A stretch of DNA of 64,000 bases from Stappia indica (lineage in GTDB: Bacteria; Pseudomonadota; Alphaproteobacteria; Rhizobiales; Stappiaceae): contig NZ_MBQE01000001.1 in NCBI RefSeq assembly GCF_001696535.1, positions 310,001-374,000 on the forward strand. The letters are read 5' to 3'. Below, one piece after another: positions 19,698-30,387 of the stretch. Numbering within the stretch: the stretch's first letter is position 1; every line of letters starts with the position of its first letter. The notes below the pieces were generated by a model. That model was not told the DNA's origin. It was given only the letters and a program-made list of their open reading frames with translations, and searched no databases. A program made the position numbers and the translations under genes.

Positions 19698-22244
19698 CTA
19701 TCTCGGCGTCCAGGGGCGACGCACGCCGTAGCTGGGGCTCACCGCCACGGCGAGAGCGCCGCCTCTGCCGGACGATGACGGCGCAACGGCTTGAGCGTGG
19801 GCGGTCGTCGATCGGGACGCGGCCAAGGCACCCGGCGCAGACGGGACGCTGAAATAGAGTGCGACGGCACCGTCCCGGGCGAGCCTTGCGCCATCGAACA
19901 CCTGGCTCGCCTGGCATCCGGGCGGGGCGATCAGCGCCGAGACGATGATGTCGACCTTGCGGCAATCCTCCTCGAAGGCGGCGCTGTCGCGCACCAGCGA
20001 GACCAGCAGCACCGGCGGGCCCTGCCCTGCCGCAACGGGACGAGGCGTCGTGTCCGGTCGCCCGTTTGCCGCGGGCGTATCACCGGGGACAGATCCGGGC
20101 GGGCCGTGCGCGCGCACGACGCAGGCCAGCTTGTCGCAGCGCATGTCGCCGGCACCGATCCGCCGGTCGCGGTGGTGCTGCACGCTGATGCCCTCCGCCC
20201 GCAGCCACACCTCCGGCAGGAAGCCGCTCGGCCGCGCAGAGACGCGCAAGTCCCCGGCCGCGTCGCGCACGGCGATGGTCGTTCCGGTGGCCGAGATCAG
20301 CATGTCCGGCTGCCGGTGCTGGGCATAAAGCAGCACCAAGGCGGCGAGCGGCAACAGCGCCGCCGGGCGATATCCCCGCGGCGCAAGGCAGGCGATGAGC
20401 CCGGCCGCGACCACCGCCAGCGTGCCGGTGAGCGAAGGCGCGCCGATCACCCCGTCCTCCGGCGTCAGGCTGCTGACCCAGGTCGCCATCGCCACCACGA
20501 GATCGATGCAGGCGCCCATCGCGGCGAGCGGCAGGGCCTCCAGCCCGAAGGGCAGCAAGGCCAGCGCCAGCACCGCGAAGGGCATCACGACGAGCGTCAC
20601 CACCGGCATCGCCAGCAGGTTGCCGAGCGTGCCGAGCGGGGAGATGCGGTGGAAGTGATAGGCGCCGATGGCGCCCGTCGCGAGGCCCGCGATCAGCGAG
20701 GTCAGGAGCAGCCCCCAGAACCAGCCCGCCGCCCCCGATGTCGCGGCCTGCAACAGTCCCCGCCCCGGCAGCGCCATCGGTGCCTTGCGCTCGCGCGCAG
20801 CGCGCCGGCGGGTGATCTCCTCATAGGCCGCGATCAGCGCGATCACCGCGGCGAAGGACATCTGGAACCCGGGATCGAGCAGCGCCTCCGGCAGCACCGC
20901 CAGGATGAGCAGGACGGCGATGGCAACATTGCGCAGCGTCAAGGCCCGCCGAGCGAAGATCCGCCCGCAAAACACCAGCACGATCATCAGGAAGGCGCGC
21001 TGCGTCGCGATGGAGCCGCCGGAAATGCCGAGATAGAAGACGGCAGCCGACATTGCGGCGACGGCCGCCCAGGCATCGATCCGCCGCTCATGCACCAGGT
21101 GCGGAGACAGCGCCAGCAGCGCCCGCACCACGAAGAATACCGAGCCGGCGAACAGCGCCATGTGCAGGCCCGAGATCGCCAGGATATGCGCAAGGCCGGC
21201 GGTCCGCAGCGCCTCCGTCACCGGTTCGGGGATCAGCGAGCGGTCGCCGGTGATCAGCGCGATGGCGAGCGCTGCGGCGGGCGTCTCGCCGAGCGCGGCG
21301 ATGATGCGCGCGGCTATCGCCTTGCGCAGGCTGGCGATCCCGGCCTTCAGCCGCAGCGGCACCGGCGCGGGACCGAGATCGATGCGGCTCGGCGCGCCGA
21401 AGGCGAAACCGGTCGCGCCGATGCCGTCGAAGAAGGCGCGGAAGGCGAAGTCGTAGCCGCCTGGCATCACGGCAGCCGACGGCGGCATCAGCCTTGCGCG
21501 CAGCCGCACAGCCTCGCCGACGGCGATCCTCTCGCCCTCCGGATCGCCGCGCAGCGACACCCGGACGCGGTACGGGGTCTTCTCCGGTGCCAGCCGCTCT
21601 ATCCCCGCAACGCGCAGCAGCAGCCGCGTGCCGCGGTCGGTGCGTTCGGCTTCCTCGACGAAGCCGGTCAGCGTCACACTGCGGGCCCTGTCGATCACCG
21701 GCGCGGACACGAGCGCGGTGCGCAGGGCGCCGGCAAAAAGCCCCGACAGCACCAGCGCCAGACCCAGCAGCACGAGACCGTGCGTGCCGCGCCGCGCGCT
21801 CGCGAACCAGCCGGCCCAGGCGAGCGCCGCGGCAAGCGCGACAACGGGGACAAGCGGCTCGGACGGCAGCCGGAAATAGGCGGCGATGCCGAGGGTGAAG
21901 GCGAGCGCAGCCCAGGCAAGGCCGCGCCCCTGCGCCAGGCTCTCGGCGACCGCGGCCGCAAATCTTGCCCCCGGCCCCTCGCTCTCGTGCCATCTTGTCC
22001 GGGCTCGCCGACGACGGGCCAGCAGATCGGCAAGCGGCAAGGGAGCGAGCGCCAGCCAGCGGCGACCGGCCTTGCCGCCGCCCACGCGCCCCGGCGCTGC
22101 TGCCGGACCGTCATCCGGAAGCTGGCCGGGCAGCGCGGCCGGAAGCTGCCGGCCGCCGTCGTTCTCGCCCTCGTCCTTGTCTGCCCGGGACACCCCAGCC
22201 GCCCCTTCCCCTGGCCGGCGCGCAGGTGCCCCTCGCTCGGGCAT
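19698..22244 (-). CDS. comEC: ComEC/Rec2-family competence protein without metallo-beta-lactamase domain
   Basis: 848-aa polytopic membrane protein homologous to the DNA-import channel of natural competence. Order: a polar N-terminal region of about 95 residues, two or more helices (about 105-175), a DUF4131 OB-like periplasmic domain (to about 290), then the competence helix bundle with LAHILAISGLHMALFAG and GSIATQRAFLM. The C-terminal soluble tail has no HxHxDH motif, so the nuclease-like lactamase domain of Bacillus ComEC is missing. Short alphaproteobacterial homologues look the same. The start may lie further in, because the N-terminal tail is low-complexity. It is divergent from gltX over 162 bp. 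Confidence 0.9.
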   Translation of the reverse strand: MPERGAPARRPGEGAAGVSRADKDEGENDGGRQLPAALPGQLPDDGPAAAPGRVGGGKAGRRWLALAPLPLADLLARRRRARTRWHESEGPGARFAAAVAESLAQGRGLAWAALAFTLGIAAYFRLPSEPLVPVVALAAALAWAGWFASARRGTHGLVLLGLALVLSGLFAGALRTALVSAPVIDRARSVTLTGFVEEAERTDRGTRLLLRVAGIERLAPEKTPYRVRVSLRGDPEGERIAVGEAVRLRARLMPPSAAVMPGGYDFAFRAFFDGIGATGFAFGAPSRIDLGPAPVPLRLKAGIASLRKAIAARIIAALGETPAAALAIALITGDRSLIPEPVTEALRTAGLAHILAISGLHMALFAGSVFFVVRALLALSPHLVHERRIDAWAAVAAMSAAVFYLGISGGSIATQRAFLMIVLVFCGRIFARRALTLRNVAIAVLLILAVLPEALLDPGFQMSFAAVIALIAAYEEITRRRAARERKAPMALPGRGLLQAATSGAAGWFWGLLLTSLIAGLATGAIGAYHFHRISPLGTLGNLLAMPVVTLVVMPFAVLALALLPFGLEALPLAAMGACIDLVVAMATWVSSLTPEDGVIGAPSLTGTLAVVAAGLIACLAPRGYRPAALLPLAALVLLYAQHRQPDMLISATGTTIAVRDAAGDLRVSARPSGFLPEVWLRAEGISVQHHRDRRIGAGDMRCDKLACVVRAHGPPGSVPGDTPAANGRPDTTPRPVAAGQGPPVLLVSLVRDSAAFEEDCRKVDIIVSALIAPPGCQASQVFDGARLARDGAVALYFSVPSAPGALAASRSTTAHAQAVAPSSSGRGGALAVAVSPSYGVRRPWTPR

Positions 22245-22406
22245 TGGTGGCGCGCCGCCGCTGTGCTACACGGTCGCCGACCGTGCCAGGACCGAAGCGT
22301 TGCATTGCAACCCGGGTTCGCGCAAGACGCGAAACGGCACCGGATAATCCCGAAGGCCCGCCGGACGCCCCGCGCCGGCACCGCCACCGATCACGAGGCC
22401 GTTTGA

Positions 22407-23837
22407 ATGAGCTCTCCCGTCGTCACGCGCTTTGCGCCCTCCCCGACCGGCTACCTGCATATCGGCGGCGCCCGCACGGCGCTGTTCAACTGGCTCTATG
22501 CCCGGCGCTTCGGCGGCAAGATGCTGCTGCGGATCGAGGACACCGACCGCGAGCGCAGCACCGATGCGGCGATCTCGGCGATCCTCGACGGGCTGACCTG
22601 GCTCGGTCTCGACTGGGAGGGCGAGGCGATCTCGCAGTTCGCCCGCGCCGCCCGCCACCGCGAGGCGGCCGAGAGCCTGATCGAGAAGGGCATGGCCTAT
22701 CGCTGCTACGCGACGCCGGAAGAGCTGACCGCGATGCGCGAGGAGCAGCGCGCCAACGGCCTGCCGCCGCGCTATGACGGGCGCTGGCGCGACCGCGATC
22801 CCTCCGAGGCGCCGGCGGGCGTCAAGCCGGCGATCCGCCTCAAGGCACCGGTCGACGGCGAGACGGTGATCGAGGACCGCGTGCAGGGCCGCGTCGTCTT
22901 CCCGAACAAGGATCTCGACGATCTCGTCCTGCTGCGCTCCGACGGCACGCCGACCTACATGCTGGCCGTCGTCGTCGACGACCACGACATGGGCGTCACC
23001 CACATCATTCGCGGCGACGACCACCTGACCAATGCCGCCCGCCAGACGCTGATCTACCAGGCGCTCGGCTGGGACGTGCCGGTGATGGCGCATATCCCGC
23101 TGATCCACGGACCGGACGGCGCCAAGCTGTCGAAGCGCCACGGCGCGCTCGGCGTTGAGGCCTACCGGGCCATGGGCTATCTGCCGGCTGCCATGCGCAA
23201 CTATCTGGCGCGCCTCGGCTGGAGCCATGGCGACGACGAGATCTTCTCGACCGACGAGATGACCGGCTGGTTCGATCTCGACGCCATCGGCAAGTCGCCC
23301 TCGCGCTTCGACTTCAAGAAGCTGGAGAACCTCAACGGCCACTACATGCGTGCCGCCGGTACGGACGAGCTGCTGGCCGACTTCACCAGCTTCCTGCCGC
23401 ATGCGGAGAATGCCGAAGGCCTGCGCACCTGGCTGCAGGACCCGGCGCAGGTCGAGATGTTCCGCGCCGCCCTGCCCGGGCTGAAGGAGCGTGCCAAGAC
23501 CCTGGTGGAGCTGGCCGACAGCGCCGAGTACCTGTGGGTGCAGCGCCCGCTCGCGATGGACGAGAAGGCGGAAAAGCTGCTGGAGGCGGACGATGCGCGC
23601 AAGGTGCTCGCCGACCTGCATGGCCGCCTGTCCGCGGTCGGCACCTGGAGTGCGGAAGCGACCGAGGAGGCCGTTCGCGCCTATGCCGAGGAGACCGGCC
23701 TGAAGCTCGGCAAGGCGGCGCAGCCGCTGCGCGCGGCGCTGACCGGCCGCGGCACCTCGCCCGGCATCTTCGACGTTCTGGCTGTGCTCGGCCGCGAGGA
23801 ATCGCTTGCCCGCATCGCCGATCAGGCAGCCCACTGA
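22407..23837 (+). CDS. gltX: Glutamate--tRNA ligase
   Basis: 476-aa class I aminoacyl-tRNA synthetase charging tRNA-Glu. The HIGH-type motif HIGG is at 18-21 within [14 protein letters not shown], and the KMSKS-type motif KLSKR is at 240-244. The C-terminal all-helical anticodon-binding domain is present. Length is normal. Many Rhizobiales carry a second gltX copy; whether this one is discriminating cannot be told from here. It is followed by a hairpin and then gltA. Confidence 0.97.
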   Translation: MSSPVVTRFAPSPTGYLHIGGARTALFNWLYARRFGGKMLLRIEDTDRERSTDAAISAILDGLTWLGLDWEGEAISQFARAARHREAAESLIEKGMAYRCYATPEELTAMREEQRANGLPPRYDGRWRDRDPSEAPAGVKPAIRLKAPVDGETVIEDRVQGRVVFPNKDLDDLVLLRSDGTPTYMLAVVVDDHDMGVTHIIRGDDHLTNAARQTLIYQALGWDVPVMAHIPLIHGPDGAKLSKRHGALGVEAYRAMGYLPAAMRNYLARLGWSHGDDEIFSTDEMTGWFDLDAIGKSPSRFDFKKLENLNGHYMRAAGTDELLADFTSFLPHAENAEGLRTWLQDPAQVEMFRAALPGLKERAKTLVELADSAEYLWVQRPLAMDEKAEKLLEADDARKVLADLHGRLSAVGTWSAEATEEAVRAYAEETGLKLGKAAQPLRAALTGRGTSPGIFDVLAVLGREESLARIADQAAH

Positions 23838-23873
23838 ACCGATACGGCGCCGCGCACGCGCCGGCTGCAAACG

Positions 23874-23900
23874 GACGGCGGCCCGATCCCGGCCGCCGTC
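23874..23900 (+). terminator. Hairpin after gltX
   Basis: 10-bp perfect GC-rich stem (23874-23883 with 23891-23900, 7-nt loop), 36 nt after the stop of gltX. The T-tract is weak. Confidence 0.5.
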
Positions 23901-24087
23901 TGCGGTTCACATGAATCCCCCGTCACCCTGTGACGAAAGCGTTAGGGAGGCGCGCTTGCGGGGAGCGGACAAATGGGATACGCAACATTCGACCTTTCCT
24001 CCCGCCGTGTGTCCGGCACGCCCCAGCCTCTCCTGGAAGCCGGCCCGGACGATCCTGCGGCGCGCTTCATACAAGGGGGTAGCCTGA

Positions 24088-25380
24088 ATGAGCGACAACA
24101 CTGCCAAGCTGACGATGGGTGACAAGTCCTGGGACTTGAAGGTGCGTCCGGGGTCCATCGGACCCGATGTGGTCGACATTGCCTCTCTCTATGCGCAGAC
24201 CGGCTGTTTCACCTACGACCCGGGCTTCACCTCGACCGCCTCGTGCGAATCCGCGATCACTTATATCGACGGTGACGAAGGTACCCTGCTGTATCGCGGC
24301 TATCCGATCGAGCAGCTGGCCGAGCACGGCGACTTCCTGGAGAGCTGCTACCTGCTGCTCTACGGCGAGCTCCCGACCAAGGCCCAGAAGGACGACTTCG
24401 TGCATCGCGTGACCTATCACACGATGATCCACGAGCAGATGAGCCGCTTCTTCACCGGCTTCCGCCGCGACGCCCATCCGATGGCGATCATGGTCGGCAC
24501 CGTCGGCGCGCTCTCGGCCTTCTACCACGACTCGACCGACATCTCGGACCCGCACCAGCGCATGGTGGCGAGCCTGCGCATGATCGCGAAGATGCCGACG
24601 CTGGCCGCCATGGCCTACAAGTACCACGTCGGTCAGCCCTTCGTTTATCCCCGCAACGACCTCGACTACGCGTCGAACTTCCTGCACATGTGCTTTGCGG
24701 TGCCTTGCGAGGAATACAAGGTCAATCCCGTTCTCGCCCGCGCCATGGACCGGATCTTCATCCTCCATGCCGACCACGAGCAGAACGCCTCGACCTCGAC
24801 CGTGCGTCTCGCCGGTTCCTCGGGTGCCAACCCGTTCGCCTGCATCGCGGCCGGCATCGCCTGCCTGTGGGGCCCGGCGCATGGCGGCGCCAACGAGGCG
24901 GCGCTCAACATGCTGTCGGAGATCGGCTCGGTCGACCGGATCCCGGAATACATCGCCCGCGCCAAGGACAAGAACGATCCGTTCCGTCTGATGGGCTTCG
25001 GCCACCGGGTCTACAAGAACTACGACCCGCGCGCCCGCATCATGCAGAAGACCACGCACGAAGTGCTGGCAGAGCTCGGCATCCGGGACGATCCGCTTCT
25101 CGACGTCGCCATGGAGCTGGAGAAGATCGCTCTCAACGACGACTATTTCGTCGAGAAGAAGCTCTATCCGAACATCGACTTCTACTCGGGCATCACCCTG
25201 CGTGCGCTCGGCTTCCCGACCACCATGTTCACCGTGCTGTTCGCCCTGGCGCGGACCGTCGGCTGGATCGCCCAGTGGAAGGAAATGGTCGAGGATCCGT
25301 CCCAGAAGATCGGTCGCCCGCGCCAGCTCTACACCGGCGCCGCGCAGCGCGACTACCTGCCGATCTCCCAGCGTCGCTGA
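24088..25380 (+). CDS. gltA: Citrate synthase (type II hexameric form)
   Basis: 430-aa citrate synthase condensing acetyl-CoA with oxaloacetate to start the TCA cycle. Catalytic histidines are H265 (GPAHGG) and H306 (GFGHRVYK), and the catalytic Asp lies in YPNIDFYSG. The N-terminal extension of about 50 residues and the overall length match the NADH-regulated Gram-negative type. It is monocistronic, with a 250-bp upstream region for its promoter and a strong terminator downstream. Confidence 0.98.
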   Translation: MSDNTAKLTMGDKSWDLKVRPGSIGPDVVDIASLYAQTGCFTYDPGFTSTASCESAITYIDGDEGTLLYRGYPIEQLAEHGDFLESCYLLLYGELPTKAQKDDFVHRVTYHTMIHEQMSRFFTGFRRDAHPMAIMVGTVGALSAFYHDSTDISDPHQRMVASLRMIAKMPTLAAMAYKYHVGQPFVYPRNDLDYASNFLHMCFAVPCEEYKVNPVLARAMDRIFILHADHEQNASTSTVRLAGSSGANPFACIAAGIACLWGPAHGGANEAALNMLSEIGSVDRIPEYIARAKDKNDPFRLMGFGHRVYKNYDPRARIMQKTTHEVLAELGIRDDPLLDVAMELEKIALNDDYFVEKKLYPNIDFYSGITLRALGFPTTMFTVLFALARTVGWIAQWKEMVEDPSQKIGRPRQLYTGAAQRDYLPISQRR

Positions 25381-25403
25381 GCGGATCGACACCACAAGCT
25401 CCG

Positions 25404-25430
25404 AAAAGGCCGCCTCCGGGCGGCCTTTTT
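25404..25430 (+). terminator. Intrinsic terminator of gltA
   Basis: GGCCGCC/GGCGGCC stem (25408-25414 with 25419-25425) with a TCCG loop, flanked by AAAA and TTTTT: a textbook rho-independent terminator. Confidence 0.9.
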
Positions 25431-25797
25431 GCGTTTGGGGCGACGGCGAGCCCGGATCCGGAGGTGACGTCGGCTGTTGCGAGGCGGAATGCCTCTCTTT
25501 GCGTCTACCCGGACGAGGCCGAAGGCCGACGATCCGGGACCGGAGAGGCACGGCGGTCGTGGCATGGTTCCGGAGCGCCCCGACGCGGTACGTCAAACGG
25601 GGATAGGCCCCGCCGCTCCCGTCGCAAAAACGGGGACAAGTGGCGCGGAACGGGCCCATGCGGTTTGCGCAGGCCGTCTCAATATTTCGCCAGGACATTG
25701 AAAACGTTGAAATATTTTTGAGACGAATTTTGCAAAATTTCAGCGCGAATTTGCGTTTGGCGTCTCAATTCACGCCAAACGCCGGTTTCCCGCCCAG
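25431..25797. other. Intergenic region between gltA and lpxB with AT-rich palindromes
   Basis: No gene is supported. The last 120 bp (about 25675-25790) is strikingly AT-rich. It holds a perfect 14-bp palindrome at 25726-25739, an 11-bp perfect inverted repeat at 25753-25763/25772-25782, and three copies of GTCTCAA (two on the plus strand, one on the minus). The 11-bp repeat may end the lpxB transcript, but no T-run follows it. Confidence 0.6.
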
Positions 25798-26994
25798 TCA
25801 GGCAGTCCGGCGGCGAACCTCTTCCAGGACGATGCGCGCGGCGGCGCCCGCCTGGCTCTCGTTCCCCTCCAGCCGCATGACGTTGTCGAGCGCGGCGAAG
25901 GCATCGACCTGGCGCCGGCGGGCCGGGCCGTCGACCAGCAGCGGGCCGACCGCATCGGCAAGCGAGCGCGGGTTGGCGTCGTCGTCCAGGAACTCCGGCA
26001 CGACATTCTCGCCGATGATGATGTTCGGCAGCACCATCGAGCTGACGCGGGCGACCGGGATTATGCGATGGATATCCTTGAGCCGGCGAAAGAACCAGTC
26101 GAGCTTGTAGGCGACGACCATCGGCACGCCCGAGATCGCCAGCTCCAGCGAGACGGTGCCCGAAGCGGCAAGCGCGGCATGGGCCCGGCGGAAGGCGGCA
26201 AGCTTGGCCGCCTCGCCGGTCACCACCTGCGGCGGATGCGGCCAGTCGGCAAGCTGTTCCTCGATCATCGGCTTCAGGCGCGGCACCGCCGGCAGCACCA
26301 CCTCAAGATCCGGATGCGCCTGCCGCAGGATCTCGACCGCGCCGCGGAAGTCCTGCAGCAGCCGGGTCACCTCGCTGCGCCGGCTGCCCGGCAGCATCAA
26401 GAGCACCGGAGCCCCCTCCTCCGGCGCCCTCCTCTCGCCGGCGGCGGGGCGGAAGTCATCGACCCGCTCGATCAGCGAGTGGCCGACATAGCTGGTCGGC
26501 GGGCCGCCGAGCTTTTCGTGCACGCCGGGCTCGAAGGGCAGGATCGCCAGCAGCCGGTCGACATAGGCGGCCATGCGGCGCGCCCGCCCCGGGCGCCAGG
26601 CCCAGACCGACGGCGAGACATAGTCGACGATGGGAATGGAGGGCGCGCGCTTGCGCACCCGCTTGGCGACGTTGTGGGTGAAATCGGGACTGTCGACGAT
26701 GATCAGCACGTCGGGCGCGGTGGCGACCACATCGTCGACGGTCTGGTAGACCCGGCGGACGATGGACGGGAGCCGCGCCAGAACGGCGGTGAGGCCCATC
26801 ACCGCGATATCCTCGATGGGAAAGAGGCTCTTGAGCCCCTGCGCTTCCATACGCTCGCCGCCGACGCCGAAGAACTCGACCGGCCGGCCGGCCTGCGCGG
26901 CAATCGCCGCCATCATCGGCGCGGCGAGCTGGTCGCCGGACTCCTCGCCCGCCACCACATAGACCCGCAGCGGACGACCGGCCTCGTCGCTCAT
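25798..26994 (-). CDS. lpxB: Lipid-A-disaccharide synthase
   Basis: 398-aa GT19 glycosyltransferase that joins lipid X and UDP-2,3-diacylglucosamine into the lipid A disaccharide at the inner membrane. Family motifs visible are VAGEESGDQLA at the N-terminus, VDSPDFTHNVAKR, YVSPSVWAWRPGR and LMLPGSRRSEV. Its ATG overlaps the lpxI stop (ATGA). It is the last gene of the leftward envelope operon. Confidence 0.97.
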   Translation of the reverse strand: MSDEAGRPLRVYVVAGEESGDQLAAPMMAAIAAQAGRPVEFFGVGGERMEAQGLKSLFPIEDIAVMGLTAVLARLPSIVRRVYQTVDDVVATAPDVLIIVDSPDFTHNVAKRVRKRAPSIPIVDYVSPSVWAWRPGRARRMAAYVDRLLAILPFEPGVHEKLGGPPTSYVGHSLIERVDDFRPAAGERRAPEEGAPVLLMLPGSRRSEVTRLLQDFRGAVEILRQAHPDLEVVLPAVPRLKPMIEEQLADWPHPPQVVTGEAAKLAAFRRAHAALAASGTVSLELAISGVPMVVAYKLDWFFRRLKDIHRIIPVARVSSMVLPNIIIGENVVPEFLDDDANPRSLADAVGPLLVDGPARRRQVDAFAALDNVMRLEGNESQAGAAARIVLEEVRRRTA

Positions 26995-27902
26995 TGACCG
27001 TTCCCCGCCTGCGCCTCGGCAGCCTTGCCGGAAATGCCCCCTGAAATACCGAAGAGAAAGATGCCTGAGCGCGCGGCCAGCGCCACGGTCTCGGCCCGTT
27101 CGGCGATCAGAACCCGGCCAGCCTCGATGGCGATGCCGGAGAGCCCGGCATCCCGTACCCGCTGCACGGTGCCCGGACCGATGGTCGGCAGGTCGACGCG
27201 CAGGTCCTGGCCCGGCTTGGCGCATTTCACCAGTACGCCGCCCTTGCCGCGCACCCGGCCGCGCTCGCGCAACTCGCGGCAGCGCTCCAGCATGGAATCG
27301 GTGCCCTCCGCCCCCTCGACCGCGATGATGCGACCGTGGAAGCAGACGGCGGCCTGGCCGATGTCGAGGCGGCCGAGCTCGGCGACGGTCGCGGCTCCCA
27401 GCTCCATGTCCGCGAGCAGCTCGCCCTTCGGCGGCGTGCCGGCCATGCAACCGGGCTGGGCAAGCAGCTGCGGGGCAACCTCATGGGCCCCGACGACGCG
27501 GAAGCCTTCGGCCTCGAAAAAGCGGATGACCTTCTTGAGCAGGGAATCGTCGCCGCCGGCCAGCGAGGCGATGATCTTCGGCAGCCGGCGCATGGTGCCG
27601 AGATCGCTGACGATCTCGCGCAGCTCCGGCCGGCGGGTGATGCTGCCGATCATCACCAGATCGCGCACCTTTTCCCGCTCCAGATGGCTGGCAAGCTTGC
27701 CGATCTGGCCCCAGCCGAGATGGACGGGCGAGAAGGCCTCGACGGACGGGTCCGCCTCGCCCTTGATAGCGATGGCGACGACCCGCCGGCCGCGGTCGCT
27801 GGCCGCGCGCAGCACCTCCGCCGGCAGCTTGCCGCCGCCGCAGATGACCGCGACAGCGCCGTCGCTGCCGTTCGTCGTGGCTGTGTCGGATGCGTCGTGC
27901 AT
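26991..27902 (-). CDS. lpxI: UDP-2,3-diacylglucosamine pyrophosphatase LpxI (DUF1009)
   Basis: 303-aa lipid A enzyme that hydrolyses UDP-2,3-diacylglucosamine to lipid X. It is the alphaproteobacterial replacement of LpxH, first characterised in Caulobacter. N-terminal VICGGGKLPAEVLRAA and C-terminal VLVKCAKPGQDLRVDLPT mark the family. The ATG at 27902 has a purine-rich GGGGACGGGG upstream; a GTG at 27938 overlapping the lpxA stop is the alternative. Its position between lpxA and lpxB fits the pathway order. Confidence 0.93.
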   Translation of the reverse strand: MHDASDTATTNGSDGAVAVICGGGKLPAEVLRAASDRGRRVVAIAIKGEADPSVEAFSPVHLGWGQIGKLASHLEREKVRDLVMIGSITRRPELREIVSDLGTMRRLPKIIASLAGGDDSLLKKVIRFFEAEGFRVVGAHEVAPQLLAQPGCMAGTPPKGELLADMELGAATVAELGRLDIGQAAVCFHGRIIAVEGAEGTDSMLERCRELRERGRVRGKGGVLVKCAKPGQDLRVDLPTIGPGTVQRVRDAGLSGIAIEAGRVLIAERAETVALAARSGIFLFGISGGISGKAAEAQAGNGQ

Positions 27903-27934
27903 GGCCCCGTCCCCGGCCGGCGCCGACAGGCGGA

Positions 27935-28744
27935 TCACCCGTCCTGGGCCGGCGTGCAGAAGCGGCGGTCGGTCTCGACCAGGATGAAATCCGTGACGCG
28001 GCGGACCAGGGCAACGCCCTCATAGGCGGCCGCCACCTGTTCCGCGCGCTGGCGCAGCGTGCCCTCGGAGCTCTCGAACAAGTCCTTGTAGGCATTGCGC
28101 AGGGCGTGGATGTCCTCGCGCGAGAAGCCGTGCCGCTTGAGGCCGACGAGGTTCAGCCCCATCAGCCGGGCGCGGTTGCCCATCACCATGCCGAAGGGAA
28201 TGAGGTCGTTCTCAAGGCCGGCAAGCCCGCCGACGAAGGCATGGTCGCCGACGCGGGTGAACTGGATCGCCGCCGCGCCGCCGCCGAAGATGACGTTGTT
28301 GCCGACCGTGACATGGCCGGCGATCATCACGTTGTTCGACAGGATCACGCCGTCGCCGAGACGGGAATCGTGACCGACATGCGAGTTGGCGAGAAAGGCG
28401 CAGCGATTGCCGATCACCGTCTCCAGGCCGCCGCCCTCCGTCCCCGGATTGAGCGTCACGCCCTCGCGGATGATGCAGTCGGTGCCGACGGTGAGCGTTG
28501 CGTCCTCGCCGCGATACTTGAGATCCTGCGCCTGGTGCCCGACCGAGGCGAAGGGAAAGATCTGCGTCCGCGCCCCGACGCTCGTGCGCCCGGCCACGAC
28601 CACATGCGATTTCAGCACCACGCCGTCGCCCAGCACGGCCTGCGGCCCGACATGGCAGAACGGCCCGATGGACACGCCCTCGCCGAGCCTGGCGCCGTCC
28701 TCGACGACCGCGGATGGGTGGATTGCGGAGTGAGCTGCCATCAT
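27935..28744 (-). CDS. lpxA: Acyl-ACP--UDP-N-acetylglucosamine O-acyltransferase
   Basis: 269-aa first enzyme of lipid A synthesis. It is a left-handed beta-helix of hexapeptide repeats (for example VGPQAV, IREGVTL, IGNRCA, VGNNVIFG) with a C-terminal helical domain. The segment SHVGHDSRLGD contains the expected catalytic His. ATG-ATG start at 28744/28741 follows GAGG, 7 nt after fabZ. It would work as a cytosolic trimer. Confidence 0.97.
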   Translation of the reverse strand: MMAAHSAIHPSAVVEDGARLGEGVSIGPFCHVGPQAVLGDGVVLKSHVVVAGRTSVGARTQIFPFASVGHQAQDLKYRGEDATLTVGTDCIIREGVTLNPGTEGGGLETVIGNRCAFLANSHVGHDSRLGDGVILSNNVMIAGHVTVGNNVIFGGGAAAIQFTRVGDHAFVGGLAGLENDLIPFGMVMGNRARLMGLNLVGLKRHGFSREDIHALRNAYKDLFESSEGTLRQRAEQVAAAYEGVALVRRVTDFILVETDRRFCTPAQDG

Positions 28745-28751
28745 GCGTGCC

Positions 28752-29216
<465 letters not shown>

Positions 29217-29258
29217 TCTTCTATCCCCAGGCAACCAGACCCAGTCCGGTTCGAAACC

Positions 29259-30317
29259 TCAATCCTTGTCCCGCGCGGAACCGGCTCCCCGCTCGGCGAG
29301 CTTTGCCAGCGTCATGATCTCGCGGAACCACACCTTTACCGGCTTGGCCGGAACGCCGCCATAGCGCGCGCCCGCCGGCACATCGGCCTCGACCACGCTG
29401 ACGGCGGCAATCTGCGCACCCATGCCGATGGTGACATGGCCGCGCACGCCGGTCTGCCCGCCGAGCGCGACATAGTCCTCCAGCGTCGCGCTGCCGGAAA
29501 TGCCGACCTGCGAGACGATCACGCAATGCCGTCCGATCACCACGTTGTGGCCGATCTGGACCTGGTTGTCGATCTTGGTGCCCTCGCCGATGATCGTGTC
29601 GCGGTTGGCCCCGCGATCGACCGTCGTGTTGGCGCCGATCTCCACATCGTTCTGGATGATCACCCGGCCGATCTGCGGCACCTTGAGGTGACCGCCCGGC
29701 CCCATGGCGAAGCCGAAGCCGTCCTGGCCCGTGCACACGCCCGGATGCAGGATCACCCGGTCGCCGACCAGCGTGTGCTGCAGCACCGCATTGGCGCCGA
29801 CCGTGCAGTCGCGCCCGATGCGCACACCCGCGCCGATCACCGCATTGGCCTGGATCCGCGTGCCGCTGCCGATTTCCGCCTCCGGCCCGACCACCGCACC
29901 CGCCTCGACGACGACGCCGGCCTCGAGCCGCGCAGAGGCATCGATGCGCGCATGCGGCGAGATGCCGGATGCCGTGCCCTCCAGCGCGACGGGGCGCATG
30001 GAGGCGGGATAGAGCCGGGCGAGCAGCTGGGCCCAGGCCTTGTAGGGCTGGTCGGCGACGAGCGGCACGACGCCCTCTGGCACCTTGTCCGCATGCTTGC
30101 GGGCAACGATGCAGGCGGTCGCCGAGGTGGTCGCCAGAACCGGCAGATATTTGGGATTGTCGAAGAAGACGATATCGCCGGACGAGGCATCCTCGAGCGG
30201 CGCGACGCCGGACACCTGCACCTCCCCACCGCCGCGCGGCAGGTCTCCCGTCACCCATTCCGCCACGGTCGCAAGGGCTACGGGCTCGAACGGGGCAAAG
30301 AAACAGGGGTCGCTCAT
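29259..30317 (-). CDS. lpxD: UDP-3-O-(3-hydroxyacyl)glucosamine N-acyltransferase
   Basis: 352-aa third enzyme of lipid A synthesis, adding the N-linked acyl chain. An N-terminal uridine-binding domain (about 1-110) precedes a long hexapeptide-repeat beta-helix. The motif [15 protein letters not shown] holds the catalytic His. The ATG at 30317 fits the family start. A hairpin separates it from bamA 70 bp upstream; no skp/ompH gene is present between them. Confidence 0.97.
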   Translation of the reverse strand: MSDPCFFAPFEPVALATVAEWVTGDLPRGGGEVQVSGVAPLEDASSGDIVFFDNPKYLPVLATTSATACIVARKHADKVPEGVVPLVADQPYKAWAQLLARLYPASMRPVALEGTASGISPHARIDASARLEAGVVVEAGAVVGPEAEIGSGTRIQANAVIGAGVRIGRDCTVGANAVLQHTLVGDRVILHPGVCTGQDGFGFAMGPGGHLKVPQIGRVIIQNDVEIGANTTVDRGANRDTIIGEGTKIDNQVQIGHNVVIGRHCVIVSQVGISGSATLEDYVALGGQTGVRGHVTIGMGAQIAAVSVVEADVPAGARYGGVPAKPVKVWFREIMTLAKLAERGAGSARDKD

Positions 30318-30335
30318 CGTCTTCCCATAATGAAT

Positions 30336-30360
30336 CCGGCCGCCGAATGTCGGCGGCCGG
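30336..30360 (-). terminator. Hairpin between bamA and lpxD
   Basis: Perfect 10-bp stem (30336-30345 with 30351-30360, 5-nt loop) lacking a T-run. It is likely a partial terminator or mRNA-stability element that sets BamA above the Lpx enzymes. Confidence 0.5.
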
Positions 30361-30387
30361 TCTTGAAATCGTGAACTGTCCGCCGGA

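Noticed and set aside
25675-25790. Chromosome dimer resolution (dif) site
   Set aside because: The AT-rich palindromes do not match the XerCD dif consensus arms, and the location beside core genes of this type gives no independent support.
25640-26110. Plus-strand frame that starts in the gltA-lpxB gap (MARNGPMRFAQ)
   Set aside because: Its first 50 residues look protein-like, but it continues as antisense to lpxB into Ser/Arg-rich sequence. No ribosome-binding site was found.
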